From positions 1-64,000 of the forward strand of contig WFMF01000174.1 of assembly GCA_011033025.1 (NCBI GenBank): DNA of 64,000 nt, given 5' to 3'. Source of the stretch: Beroe forskalii. Taxonomy: Eukaryota > Ctenophora > Nuda > Beroida > Beroidae. Below are positions 34,483 through 47,500 of the stretch, one piece after another. The notes beneath the pieces were generated by a model. The model was not told where the DNA came from. It did no database searches and worked only from the letters and a program-made list of their open reading frames with translations. The position numbers were made by a program, and so were the translations under genes. Numbering within the stretch: the stretch's first letter is position 1; each line of letters opens with the position of its first letter.

Positions 34483-37007
34483 TATATGTATATGTGATAA
34501 TGTAGATGAATTAGAGACTTAAATCGAATATTGAAAAAACAGGATCTCTGTAGTCCTGTACGTACATGGCCATCCAAAGTCTTATCTATAAAGGTGTATG
34601 GGTATATGACAAACATAAATAAATTCTGAATATCAATTTTCTAATCCAAAGATCGGAATGGAGAGGGAAGAGACTAAACTGCGAATCATCAGCGGTTACC
34701 CTGCAGATGCAAGGTCCTCCCTTGTCATGGAATTTCATTTTGAGCTATTTTGCACTAAAATTACGTAGTGGGCGTATTCTAAAACTTATATTGTCGCTTA
34801 AGCGAACCTTGGCCTTGAAGGGGTGCTGGTGTAACCTTTAATTGTGAATTTGAACTTGAAGCTGCCACCACTGACTCCAAATTCATTTCGTCCACTCCGT
34901 CGCCAAGATTTGAAATGGGAAGATCAACAATGAAGCTAAAAAACCGTTAACATGGCAGTCTGCGTCAGCATTTAGCGAATTTGTATTATATTTTGATCTC
35001 ATGAATATTGAATACTGATAGTGATTGCGAACTGTTTTGGAATAATAAACCACCGATCTTTGATTTCACGGTATCCAGACTTAATAGCTATCCAACGCGA
35101 AAATTGCAAACTCTCCCTGAAATCGTTGCATATGTTGGTGGTTTTTGCGCGGCGCAGGGAGCTTGCTAAACACGTATACCCCTGTTAATGTTATGTGTTA
35201 TCGTCGTGCGGCGCGCTTCCTCAGGGAAGCGCGCGGCGCGTACACACCCCTATGCGGGCTTAGGAAAACTATTCTTTAGCCCGCATAGGTGTATATATGC
35301 GCCGCGCGTTTCCCCACGGGGAAGCAGGCCGCGCAACGCAAACACTAACAGGGATATAATTATACTTGTTGAGCAAGGCTTATAGGAAGGGCAATTTGCT
35401 GATATTTTCGGAATTCGGATCATTCCGTTCATAATTGATGTCCCATCCCTAGCGCTCAACAATCGCAAATCGGAAATTTGGAGGGTCGTGTTGCAGACTC
35501 CAGTGTGCGCGCGGAGGGTAGGGCCGGGTAAGCACCGATCAGCGGGTCTGGTTCACCAGGTGCTTACGCGCGCGTGCGGCATCGTAGGATGTTACCGTAC
35601 CCTCGCGCGGCGCAACGTTCCACATGGACGTCACTTTGCGCCATCCAATCAGAAGAAATAGACGGACAACGTCCGTCGGGCGTGCGGCCTATGGAGGAAC
35701 GACGGCGCGCCGAATAGGGCGCTGGTTAGGGCAACGGGTATGGTATCAGTGTATCATGCCTCGACGGACGTCTATTACTTCTGATGACTGGATCAGGATG
35801 GCGCTGCAGGTGAAAGCGCAAATGTGGACAAAATTCACAACTCTTGTGACCCTTTTATTTTTACCTTCCTAAGCCCGCATAGGTGTGTGTACGCGCCGCG
35901 CGCTTCCCTACGGGATATACGCGTTTAGCAAATTTTTACCGAGCATTGAATGTAGAATTGTATACCTAAACTTAAACGCAAGTTTATTCGCTAAAAAATA
36001 CGTTTACAAATTGAAAATACGATACATTAAAATGACAACATATTAAACATCTCAACCATCAACTGTTGAGCATGATCATGCATGAGCAATAAGGACTGAG
36101 GGGCAATCCTGAAAATAAAAACACCTTTGATAATGATATGAAACTGAAAGGATTACCTTTCAGTTTCATCTATCTATCTTAGAGTAAGAGCAATTGAAAA
36201 GTCAAACTCAAACCACGATGCAGTTGCACGACGTTGCCAGAGTCTCAGTCAGACGTTGTCTGGGCGCGCGCGGAGGGGACCAAGCAACGCCTGGCAAGCA
36301 CGACGACCATTAAAGATTTAAACAACATAACTAACAGTAACATATTTCAACTCTTTAAATTCAATAATTGAAATTCTGGCCTTAGAAAACATGACATGAA
36401 CAAACGTCGCGAGGCACTGGGAAAGAAGTCAGATCAATTTATGTGAAAGATGACGTACAATTACAAATAGTAATACATCTTCCTGAAAGTCTTCCTCAAA
36501 CTCCAACACAGGTGTCGTCAGATTATATTTATTCTGACGAGTGGCGACACAGCTACATTCAAAATATAATTTCTCTTTCATCAATTCAGACTCAAAGCAG
36601 CTAAAAGTAAAAGGAAATATCCATATTTTAGTGCTGAACAATTGACCATTTTATATTATTACGAATTCAGTAAAAATTTTATTGTCTGACGTTGTGGCGC
36701 GAGGGGGTCAGACAACGCCTGACAAAAGTTTTAGGCGCAAAGCCGTTGCAATATTCATATAATTGCGTAAAAAAATATACTATAATATGTAATATTCATC
36801 TTTAAATGCATGAGTTACTGTTACTGTTAGTGAGTCATAGCAAAGGCATCCATGAATCATTATAATTTTTCTCGAATTTGAAACGTAATGCTATAAAGTC
36901 GGTGCCTTTTTGACATATATTTCGAATTTAATATCTCAAACCTCAGTGATTTTAGCTTGATTCCATTGAGATTTAACTTTGAATTTTATCAGGGTGGGTG
37001 TATCATC
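34483..37007. other. Intergenic, rich in GC palindromes
   Basis: Holds the composite element at 35164-35930 and two related GC-rich patches at 36230-36305 and 36685-36740 that share CAGACGTTGTCTG/GGCGCG and CAACGCCTG. No gene seen. Confidence 0.45.
35164..35930. mobile_element. Composite foldback element with at least four nested hairpins
   Basis: Outer imperfect repeats TGCTAAACACGTATAC (35165-35180) and GATATACGCGTTTAGCA (35914-35930). Inside: a hairpin 35185-35353 with arms ...GGCGCGCTTCCTCAGGGAAGC and its mirror around AGCCCGCATAGGTGTATA; a second around TAAGCACC/GGTGCTTA (35510-35600); a third with GCGCCATCCAATCAGAAG paired to CTTCTGATGACTGGATCAGG (35638-35810); and a copy of CCCGCATAGGTGTGTGTACG at 35874. 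No transposase. The same ACACC-TATGCGGGCTT motif occurs at 8590. Confidence 0.65.
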
Positions 37008-40000
37008 ATGGACAAAGCGTCGTATTTCCTTTCGTTTGCAGCTATGCTATCACTTCTCCCTTCACTTCTCAGCACAGGTAAAATATTTGCAATAGCATAA
37101 AATAACACAGAATTTGTGAGCTCTCAGAAAGCCTTCTGAAATTTCCACACGACTGCTTTTTGTACGTGCGTGATCCTAATCCTGCATTATAGCCACGAAC
37201 TTTAACTAAAACTGGCCAGGGAGGCCCAGGGCAGACTCAGAGTCTGAGTGAAAAGTTGGGTGCCATGTGCCTATTTCACGAGTAATTTTCTGACAAAATT
37301 TATACAGTAGCCTGCTCACACTGAGGTAGAACGCAATATGAATTTTCTTCAACTTTTCGCAATCGCATGACGGATGGTTTTGTTGCCTGCTCCCGAAATC
37401 AAATCATTCTATCAATTACACCTACAGGCGTCTGCCAACTAGAAGAACACAACAGATTCTTTAAGAAAGTATGCCAGGACAATGGTGGCTGGAAGATCTA
37501 CCAATGCGTCACCTCCAACGAGTACTATTTCGATGTGGTTAACGCCATCAGCACCCTGATTCCCACAGCAGGTTTCGTCAATGCGACCTGTCCCAACGAC
37601 CCGAACTCCTACCAGTTCTGTGGGACGAGGAGATTCGAGAAGAGCTCTACCCACCGAGGACTAAACCGCTTCTTTTGCGGCAAGACCTTCTGCAAGAATG
37701 TGGCCAGCTCGACCTTCTACACTATAGAAACACCCGCGGGCAGTAATTTTAGCTGCTCCGACAGTTTAACTTTAAACCTTGGAAAGCTCGAAACGCATCG
37801 GAATTTGACGCTGCTTAAGGACGACATGAAGTGCGATGGAATTTGTGACGTGCTCTCCTGCATTGATGAGAGCTACTGCGGGGGCTTCACCTACGGGTTT
37901 TACTGTGAATCTGCAGCCACGTCCTACTCCACGACTCGGCAGGTTTCCAAACGCCGCGCACGAAAAATAGGGGTTCAACGTCATCAATTCACTACGTTAC
38001 GCTATGATAATGACGTCATCTTATTCTTAACCGCCCATTTCTCTAAAACGTTTATTTTCAGGTGCCTAATACGTACATTCAGCCGCTCCAAGTCTGCGAT
38101 AAAGTTTCGCAATGCATCATGTACAACTTCACTGCTTTTTCAGCCGTAACTGACGACGACGAAACCCAATGTAAACTGAAGACCATCGACCACGACGCTA
38201 TTTGTCGAAGGTTCATAAAGAGACACATAGTTCCGATTTTTAACTTCACTAGGTGCGCTGCTATACGGTATCCCGGTGAACTAGCTACTGTGCTATTCGG
38301 TACAGGACGGGTGCACATAAAGAAATGCGGAGACTACTTTTGTGCGCCCTACTGCAGTGACTTCAGAGACCAGACTAACTGCACTGACATGGGGAGGGTG
38401 GGGGTGCTCTGCAACATCAGAGGCTACCAATCCTCTGTTTCTAAGTTCATGGTGTGCCAGGAGGGTCTCAGGTTAGGCATGTGTGACGATGGGATGGATT
38501 TAGAGTGCGTGGACACGTCCATAGCCTGCACAGTCCACAAGCACCAAATCTGTGATAGTGTCAGTGACTGTGAGGACGGGTCTGATGAGCATAGCAAGGT
38601 CTGTGAGTCCATGGCTGCAAAAGGCTGTTATAGGAAGTATGCCCATGAATCCAAGCTCAGTATTCCAATACTATGGGTTGGGGATGGGGTCACTGATTGT
38701 GTAGATGGGTCAGACGAAGATCTAGCAAGTTGGGAGAGTTGTGGTTCGGAAAAAACACACCGTTTTGTGAAAGAAAAAACGAGCTGCATTGATGTATACA
38801 TCTGTCAAAATGAGAAAGTGCACTACATCGAACTTGGTAGTCTTTGCGATGGAGTGGGAAATTGTGGAAATGAAAATCAGATCTGTAGGACCACCCAGAG
38901 GACTCCTAGTGTTTTCCGAGAATTGACAAGACTACGAAAACACGGCATAAATTACTTCGAGACTCATCACTGCACGAAGGGATTAGAAAATCTGGAAAGG
39001 CTGAAGAATGAAATTTGTATCGAAAAATTAGTGAATCTGGTCTCCGAAACGATTCTCGGTCACGCGAGGAGCATCTTGATTGCTCCAGCAGCAAAATACA
39101 GCTGTAAGTTCATGTACGGTGAGCTTTACATTTACATGAGCTGTCTTGGCTACTGTAGAGAGTCAGGATGCCCCCTGAATGATTCACTGATTCCCTTGGT
39201 GCACAATGCCTGCCCGAGACAGTACCCACAGAGAGTATTCACTTTGGTGGACAACACTGCCCTAACTTTCCTCGTAAGGAAGGAGAAGTCCTATGCCAAT
39301 GACTTCTTCTTGTGCGAGAATAATGTGTGTATCGACTATAACATGGTCTGCAATCTTGTGGATGACTGTGGAGATGCCAGTGATGAGAAAAGCTGTGAAA
39401 ACCATTTCCTGTGTACTGATGGGAAGCAATTCCTTCCCCTTAATCAGAAGTGTGATGGCACTATCGACTGTAAGGACTTCTCAGATGAGTGCAATGAAGA
39501 GTGCAGCAAACGTATATTGTCTGGAAGCATTTACAGATTCTTTGCTTGGTTCATTGGTTCCTTTGCTGTCTTTCTCAATTTAGAGTCGATGATAGGCTCT
39601 TTGAAAAAGCTGAGAGACTGTGAAAAGGCCCTCCAATTATCGAACAGAATGATGATCCTTCTCATCAGCTTGGGAGATTTTTGTGTGGGAGTGTATCTTC
39701 TAGCCATTGCCGTATTTGACACATTTGTTTTTAAGGAATCATATTGCTTCCACCAGTATTCATGGCTTACAAGCTTGAATTGTGCCATACTGGGTAGTTT
39801 AAACACATTTGGTTCTCAACTATCAGTTTTTTCCATGACATCCTTGAGCATTCACAGACTCTGCGGCATTGTCATCAGAGACAACTATCGGAGCCAAAAA
39901 CCAGTTTCTCGCAGTGACAAACTGATTCTTCTCATCCAGAGTACAGCCTTTGCCCTCATTGCAATAGCTACAGCACTTGTCCCACTGCTAACAAGTCTAG

Positions 40001-40818
40001 AGGATTACTTTGTGAATGGCTTAGTTTACCATGATTCCATTGCTCTCTTTATTGGAATGGTAGACAAGAGGATGAACACGAATGCTCTGAGCGCGTATTA
40101 TGGAAGGATGAAAGATGAAGTTCTGAGTTGGGAGCTGATAAATGAAATGATGTACCGGCTGTTCTCACATGACTACAACCTTGATTCAGGATTCCAAAGA
40201 AAAGTTCATTTTTATGGCAATGACGGGGTTTGTTTGTTCAAGTATTTCGTTGAGAAGGATGACCCGCAGCGTATCTATGTTTTTGTTCTGCTCACAATCA
40301 ACATATTCTGCTTTTTAGCGATATCGGTGTGTTATACTGGCATAGGCTATTCTGCTTTTAGAAGCTCAAAGTACCTTGCTAGAGCTGTTGGTCCCACGGG
40401 TCAAGAGGTAAGGCAGAGGAATAAGAAGATGCAGCGACGAATCATAGTCCTGATCATGACAGACTTTTTGTGTTGGGTTCCCTTCATTACCATATGCTTC
40501 CTTCACCATGGTGATGTTATTGATGCACGGTTCTTGTATATCACATTTTCCATCATATTCCTGCCGATTAACTCGGTTATCAACCCCCTGCTCTATGACG
40601 ATGATACGATGATAATCCAAGCGGTAAAAAGCATATCCCTGGGATTCTCATCTCAGCTGAGATTCCTTGCTCGCTACAATCCTAGGGTAGCATTTCAAAG
40701 GTTCTTCACGTCAACGAAAAGGGAAAAACGAGAGGAAAAATGTGATGGAGAAATCGAAAGAAGTCAAATTTCTAATGTATCAAATCAACGCCCAGCCAAC
40801 GCTGAAACAAGATTTTGA
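37008..40818 (+). CDS. GRL101-like GPCR with LDL-receptor class A modules
   Basis: Exons 37008-37077 (signal peptide MDKASYFLSFAAMLSLLPSL), 37428-37942 and 38062-40818 join in phase; about 1113 aa. The ectodomain of about 680 residues is Cys-rich with several LDLa modules: CDSVSDCEDGSDE (residue about 355), DGVTDCVDGSDED (about 405), CNLVDDCGDASDEKSC (about 628) and CDGTIDCKDFSDEC (about 660), plus degenerate ones. These acidic loops bind calcium in the family. Seven helices follow from about 685: TM3 region LSIHRLCGIV, TM6 DFLCWVPFITIC, TM7 PINSVINPLLYDDD (NPxxY variant). Unlike snail GRL101 and relaxin receptors no leucine-rich repeats are evident, and the loop between TM4 and TM5 is very long (about 90 residues). 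An acceptor-like TTTTATCAG ends 15 bases before the ATG. Ligand unknown. Confidence 0.85.
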
Positions 40819-41834
40819 GAAAGGAATACAGAATGGACCTTACTACTAGGAATTTGAAGGAGAAGTACGGAGACAGAAGGAGGATGAACCAAAAACATGA
40901 TTAATGATAAATTCCTGTTCTTATGAAATATGCAAATTTTCTTGAAATTTGATTTTATTTCTATTCAGGCCTTGTCAAAGACACAGACGACCATAATTTT
41001 TGCTGACATTTCCATGATATTAGAAAAGTTTTGATGTAAATTTAGCTGATTAATTTTGTTAGCTGATTAATTGTTCATGACAAAAGTGTTTAATTGCTCT
41101 CATTTTACATAAGTAATAGAATTAGATGTTGAGGAGCATAAACTCAGAATTAAGCGTCCTGCTACACTGGTATCAGGTGCCAATGAATCATCTAACTTCA
41201 ATGACTTCGAATCTACTTCTAATGCAGAGTTCAATATTTCAACAACTTCAACCAGATCTCAATCAGGGGAACAATGAACATGCATCATAGTTCGTTGTAA
41301 TCAACATCAATTGAGATTCTTAACCTTAACTGTATTACTTATTCAACTCCTCTTGCTAAACAATTCAACTTAAATAATAAAATCACAATCAACAAACAAG
41401 TCAAACAATCCCAAAGTTTAGTATTTATCATTTAACCCCATTTAGCAATGCATCTGTCGTTGTTTAAGTCAAATCGCGAAAATTAATCGTCTCCTCCAAT
41501 CGAAAAGGAGTGTGCTGCCAATCAATCCCAATCGCAATATACCAATCATTTGCCAAACGCTATTCATTAATCAATTTAGTCTTTATAAAAATCTGTCTCA
41601 TGTTAACATAAATGGAAATTGTTCTTGGGATAAACTTCTGGACAGTTAAATATACTGCTCCACAAATGCAAGCATGTGTAGCCTGTTGGTGACAACAAAT
41701 TAATGCGAACATGGTAACAATTTGAAGAGTTTTGTCACAGAATTTAACCATTTAATGTCTTCAGTAACATGTTGAGAGGGCACGGTCACAATGTCTCTCC
41801 CTTGGGACAACCTTAGTGCAATTACACTCAGTTC

Positions 41835-42015
41835 TGAGAATCTGATCACGTATCCCAGAGATTGTGTTTCTGATCGCGTATCTCGAGGTGCAGTGTGTGT
41901 CTCTGATCACGTATCCAGGCTCGTGTTTCTGATCACGTATCTCAAGGATCACGTATCCCCAGGGCTGTGTCTCTGATCCCGAGGCTTATGTTTCTGATCA
42001 CGTATCTCGAGGGCT
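41835..42015. repeat. Degenerate tandem repeat (TCTGATCACGTATC)
   Basis: Six or more copies of TCTGATCACGTATCYCGAGG-like units with variable spacing. Confidence 0.75.
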
Positions 42016-42869
42016 GTGTTTCCGTTGTGAGTAGATGATGGAAGATAGATAAGGTTTGTCGCTGTAAAACGTCATCGTCAGGAATCGTAGCAGCTCGATT
42101 ATGTGGAGAAAAGTTCGAGAAACGTCCACTATCATTTCAATGCACCTCTGTAATGATATTGCTTTAGAAAGCGCATATAAATAAAGTTATTATCATGAGT
42201 GGTCAATTCATGAATTCGCTTGTTTATCAATTATGCCATATTGTTGCTGCACACTGACAAACGATCATTTGCTTATGTCGTCTAACTACGCTTGGCAAGG
42301 TAGACGCAAGCCAACGACCGGTTGAACCGTTGAGATCGCCATTTCGAGAACGCACGTGATCGACCAACGCACGATTCAAGCTAAAAGATGTACGTGCGCG
42401 CGCACTTAATTCGGCTTGAGCGCGCACATTCAACGATTCAGGTCCATGATTTTATACTGGCGCGTGACGCGAACAAACAGGATAAAATTGTCCCGAAGTG
42501 TCACACAGCAAGCAGTTTGTCACAGAATAAGTAATCGGCAGTAGATCATTTCCCCTCCTCACTCCTAACCCTTATCCACAGTACATTGAGCAACTTGGTC
42601 AGGCTGCTTTATAGCGCGACAATTCACGTCGCTCGCATCATGATCTATCGCCATGGCAGCTGCAGCGCTGCAAAGTTATTCCATCCACAATACGTTCGCG
42701 TGGTGCGCATTGCAAAAGGAATGACCACATGTCATTGTAAACGATATATCACCTGATTAGGGGAAAAGTGTGGCTGCACGTGCTGAAAACGACTGCAAGT
42801 CTTGTTAGGACAACGAAAAACAATGCGTCCAGTTTTAAGGTAAAGCACTCTATAAGATTTCTCCGTTAC

Positions 42870-43004
42870 CTGTAATGTGGTGATGTGAGCTGAATAAGCC
42901 TTGTTGTTAACTAGCGAACCAATGTTATCCATAGCTTTGCCTGCTTCACTAGTTAGATTGTGGCGTGTACTTCCATTTAGCCGCAACGAACCGTCTTTGT
43001 TTAT
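42870..43004 (-). CDS. Possible isolated exon, 45 codons
   Basis: On the minus strand CATCAG precedes and GTAACGG follows an exactly 135-base open block, phase 0 at both ends, reading INKDGSLRLNGSTRHNLTSE then AGKAMDNIGSLVNNKAYSAH. It looks coding by composition, with two N-glycosylation-type sites, but no partner exon was found, so it may be chance. Confidence 0.25.
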
Positions 43005-44204
43005 CTGATGAAGATACAATTGCAGACTAATTCTAATACATAGCAGACTAATCCAAAGCAATACGCAGATCGTCTGGATTCAAAGAGTATGGCAATCTAT
43101 TATTATAATCGAGAGAGGTAGTTATAAGTAGGAGCCTCCGCTCTCCCAGAAAATCTGACAAACTAGGAGTTGACAAACCGCGATTTTTTGCAGGGTGGTA
43201 GAACAAAGGTTTCTTCGTATTGCTAAATTCTTCTTTTTTGCGTAAAGGCTTTAGATTTTTTGTGTTTAACGCTCAAAGTTGGAAAAAGGGTCCCGAAAAA
43301 CAAGATCGAGTTTTAGATTTGATTCACCAGTTGCGCGCGTTGCTATGGATACATGGGCTAGCGCGCGCAAAACTGCACGTGCATTTTCACGATGAATCTG
43401 CCATTTCGTTGTTGTATAATTTGGAAATGTTTCCACTGTTGAAATTCACAATTTATACGTTCCCAATAGAATTTTCGAGTTCGGTAAAAAGTTTTTGACC
43501 GAAGACTAACTCTTATCACCGTCGTAGGAGAAATGGTAAGAGTTGTTCCATTATGAAAATTAGCGGTAATTCTTCAAGAAAACAATTCGATGGTTTGCTG
43601 TGAGAATTCAACGGAATGAGGAATTCAATTATTTACTGAAGCTAGAAGTGGGTTATGAAAAGATAAAAATGCAAACAATTTTGATTTTAATGAGCTCGGA
43701 TTCAAATTTGTTGCCCATCTATTCTCCTAATCAGTAATCTGAACTTAAGATTAAAAAACATTATTTTTGAGTTCTTCTTATTTAACAGCTGTTTGTTCGA
43801 GGTTAATATGCAATCGTAAAATTTGGTCTTTATTTTCATTTATTTTCAAAGCCCTTATGTGAATATTTCGTAATTTCGTCTGTGCAACAAAAAAATTGCA
43901 TCAATGACTAGCTTAGTGTAAGATATCACATTTGACACTTCCAAACTTAAAAAAACCGCAATTGTTCATTTTATTCCAATTTCATACACTTTCAATTGTT
44001 TTTGTCATTAATTTTCATAATTCAATATTACTATTTATGAAACTTGCGTTGTGGCTCATGAATTTTGAAAATAATGCGTACTTTAATGTCCATTTTTTCA
44101 ACTTTTCAAGTCTAAAACCACCAGGGTCCTGACTAGGGCAATTATATGCTGGCATGGTGGTGCCCTGTAGCCAGCATTGAAAGGGTCGGGTGTCCTGTGA
44201 CCCA

Positions 44205-44226
44205 GAAGGCCCAACGGGCCTTCTAG
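44205..44226 (+). mobile_element. Helitron-like 3' terminus (copy 1)
   Basis: Perfect 8-bp stem GAAGGCCC-AAC-GGGCCTTC directly followed by CTAG and then T, the 3' end structure (hairpin plus CTRR, insertion before T) of Helitrons. The matching 5' TC end was not located; sequence shared with the second copy includes TTGCTATGGATACA at 43340. Confidence 0.5.
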
Positions 44227-44569
44227 TAGCAATATAATACAGAATGTACTTCTAGACGAAAGTTCATTTCAAACAATAAAGAAAACAAATAGCTTTAATT
44301 GTGAATGAAAGAACAAAAGCTTTGGCATATTAGTATATTATCAACAGCCCTATTGTTTTTTGGTTACCAACGACATGCACAAATTCGTGAAAAACGGCAA
44401 AACACCGTTAGTAAATCATTTATTTGTAGGTATGCATCAGGTATTACATTAAAAATCTGTTGCAAAAACTTTAACGATTCGAATATAAACTATTCCAAGG
44501 AATAACTAATTAATCATTGGTCAATCATTAATCAGCAATTAATGAAATAATTAGATAATTAATAACACA

Positions 44570-47500
44570 TTAATCAACTAATCTCCAAATGACCTGATGA
44601 TGAAGGAACGTGGCGATTATTCTGGTTGTCAGTCTAAACTCGAGGGTGTACTTTGACTTCTTACCAAACCAATTGTTGAACAGTCCCCCTGTGTCTCGGT
44701 CCTCAACGAGCTTCAACATGGTCGCAGGGAGCTGTCTTATTATCGAACTGATTGCAGATGACCTGGGCAAAAAAAACTGTCAATTAGAAGCCATTTCATA
44801 CAATTTGGTTAGATAATACCTTTTAAGCTTTTACTGTCAAATCATTAAGGGGTTTCGGGTATATGCATGAAATCTTCAGTAATAATAGACTCGAATAATG
44901 AAATATTCTTTATATTGTCATATTCGCTCCAAATTCGTTACTGAAATTATTTTCATCGCCTTTAATCGTTAAATGATGCTTTAAATCTTTATCATCAACA
45001 TTATGCTAGCTGATACACGAGAGAAATACTCTAGAGTCTTATGCTGACTGTTTTAAATGTTTAACGATTGGCGATTGAAGTAAGGAGGCTATCAGACCAT
45101 CGCAAATGGTTCACTTAGCAGTACATCTCACTAACTCACTTAAAGTTATCAAAAGAAACGGGAGCAATCTGCTGAACGATGCACTCTGAATATTTATAAA
45201 TTTTTGGAACATCAACGATGCGTGGCGAATAGAATATTAGTATCGCGATACATACAGCAGTGCACCTTTTTAGTCATGAAATATTCGCTTCATACTCGAG
45301 TATCTACTGCCATACGTACTCGAGTATGGTAACGATCAACTGGGAAACTGCCACACTTAGATCCACCTGATCCCGTATAAAATCCCACCTGATCCCGCAT
45401 TAAATCCCACCTGATCCCGTATAAAATCCCACCTGATCCCGCATAAAATCCCACCTGATGCCGTTGTCGTGTAGCTGGATCAGGATTTCGAATATCTTGA
45501 ACCAGAGAAGCAGCATCTTCTGTTCCTCCCTGGGCTTAGGTGACATCCTCGAAGCAGCGTCAATCAGCATGGCTACAGCTGAGTAGGTGGCGTCTAGATC
45601 ACGAGAACTGAGAAAATTATGGGAATAAGTGAGGGGGTTAAGTGGAAGAGGGCATAAGAGTGGAGTGGGAGGAGGGGTGCATTAGAGTGGGGAGGGGAGA
45701 GAGTAGAATGGAGTGGGAATAGGTTACTTTCCACTTGCAGCCCCTCATGAGGATAAAAACTTGCACGAGTGACCTAGAAAGTATGAAGCTGACCAACTGC
45801 TTACATCCCTCACCCATAGAGCCATAGCACATTGGGTTAGAACCAACTAATACCTCCTCACTCCTTACCCCTCCATCTTTCCAACTCACGTACACAAACA
45901 TATGTCATCAACGTGAGGCGTTATTAGTTCCCAGTAAACATCAATACATCATTATCTTACCGATGATATTTCTATTCCACAAAGCATTATAATATGATGT
46001 ACAAATATTATATGTGAGCTATATATGTGAATTATGCTGAAATAAGGAAACTCATGTCAAAACACGTTATGTAGGTATTGTGCTATAGTGTTCATTTTAT
46101 TCTCGTTATGTAATGTTATATCTTAATAATAAAGTAAATTCACACGTGAATAATGTTTGTGCGGGCGCACACCATTAAATTTGAGCTTGCCAAGTAAATA
46201 TTAAGAGAAACAAAGGCTAAGCCGGGCTTAGTCGCGCTGTTGCTATGGATACAGATATTCTGCACGTGCAGATTAATCGCGCGCGCGTTCTTTACGGTTT
46301 AATGCTGTTTTGATTTCGGAGCTTTATAACTTTTGGTGTGATTAAAATTTTTGATGCGGTAAAAATAATTTAGTTGATTTGAGTTGCGGGGTTTGAAATT
46401 TGCGAACGAGGTGCTGCGTAGCAGCGCCGAGTGAGCTCTGTGTATGCAGGCCCAACGGGCCTGCTAGTATATACATATTATAATTCGTACCTAGAAAGCC
46501 ATATATATCATAACCTCGCATTTTCCCTTCAGGTGAATAGTAGAACTATATAAAACATCGACAAGACTTGATTATATCACCACCACATGCCACATAACAG
46601 CATGAAGAATTACATATATTATATTGGAGTAAACACTCTTTTCTTCAGAATGTGACAAACTCACAATCGAGAAGTTGGTGAGTTCTTCTTCACTTCATAT
46701 TTTCATACTAATGTCTTTGATGATCGCATAGCATTTGGGATAGATGAAACTTGAAAAAACCCTCTTTGGGCTTCCCTTCCCTAAGTGTAGCGGTTGCCAT
46801 TGGGGGCTGCTCCTTAAAATTGCGTTCGCAGTACGATTTAATTGATACTGTTCGAACTTCGCACGCAATGATTCGAAGAGGAAAAAGCGACATCTAGCAT
46901 GGGACTACTGATCAAAATTCATAAAATACTCTGACACAATTCGACCTGGGGAAAACGCTGTGTATAAATCCATCATTATTTGGTTCTAGTACACTCTCTG
47001 GAAGGCAGTCACATAGGAAAAGCATATTTCAGCCTTATTTTTGGTCCTTGTGGACAATTATAACCAAAGAAGTCCATTTTTAGGCCAAAAATTGGGTTTT
47101 CGAGAGGCTTTAAATCGTGAAAATTGCCGAAATTCAAAATTCTGAAAGCAGCATTTTCTTAGTTGGATCAAACTGTACTGACCTGCAAAATTTCATGAGT
47201 TAACTAGTAAGTTTATTTGGACGACCCCCCCCCCAGATACTGATCAAAATTCAAAAAATACTCAATGACACAATTGGACTTGGGGAAAACTCTGTGTATA
47301 AATTCATCATTATTTGGTTCTAGTACACTCTCTGGAAGTCAGTCACATGGGAAAAAGCATATATCAGCCTTATTTTTGGTCCTTGTGGACAATTATAAAT
47401 TAAATAGTCCGAATCGAGGACTATATAGCTAAACGCCTAAACTAATAGGGGAGGAGGGACAGCTAGGAAGATTTAGCTAAATTGTCCGAACTGCGGACGA

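Larger units (their letters stand above)
40819..44569. other. Intergenic
   Basis: Contains a degenerate repeat array (41835-42015), a possible minus-strand exon (42870-43004) and a Helitron-like 3' end (44226). Otherwise no gene is recognised. The stretch 42230-42480 is GC-rich with many CGCGCG and ACGTGCG words. Confidence 0.4.
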
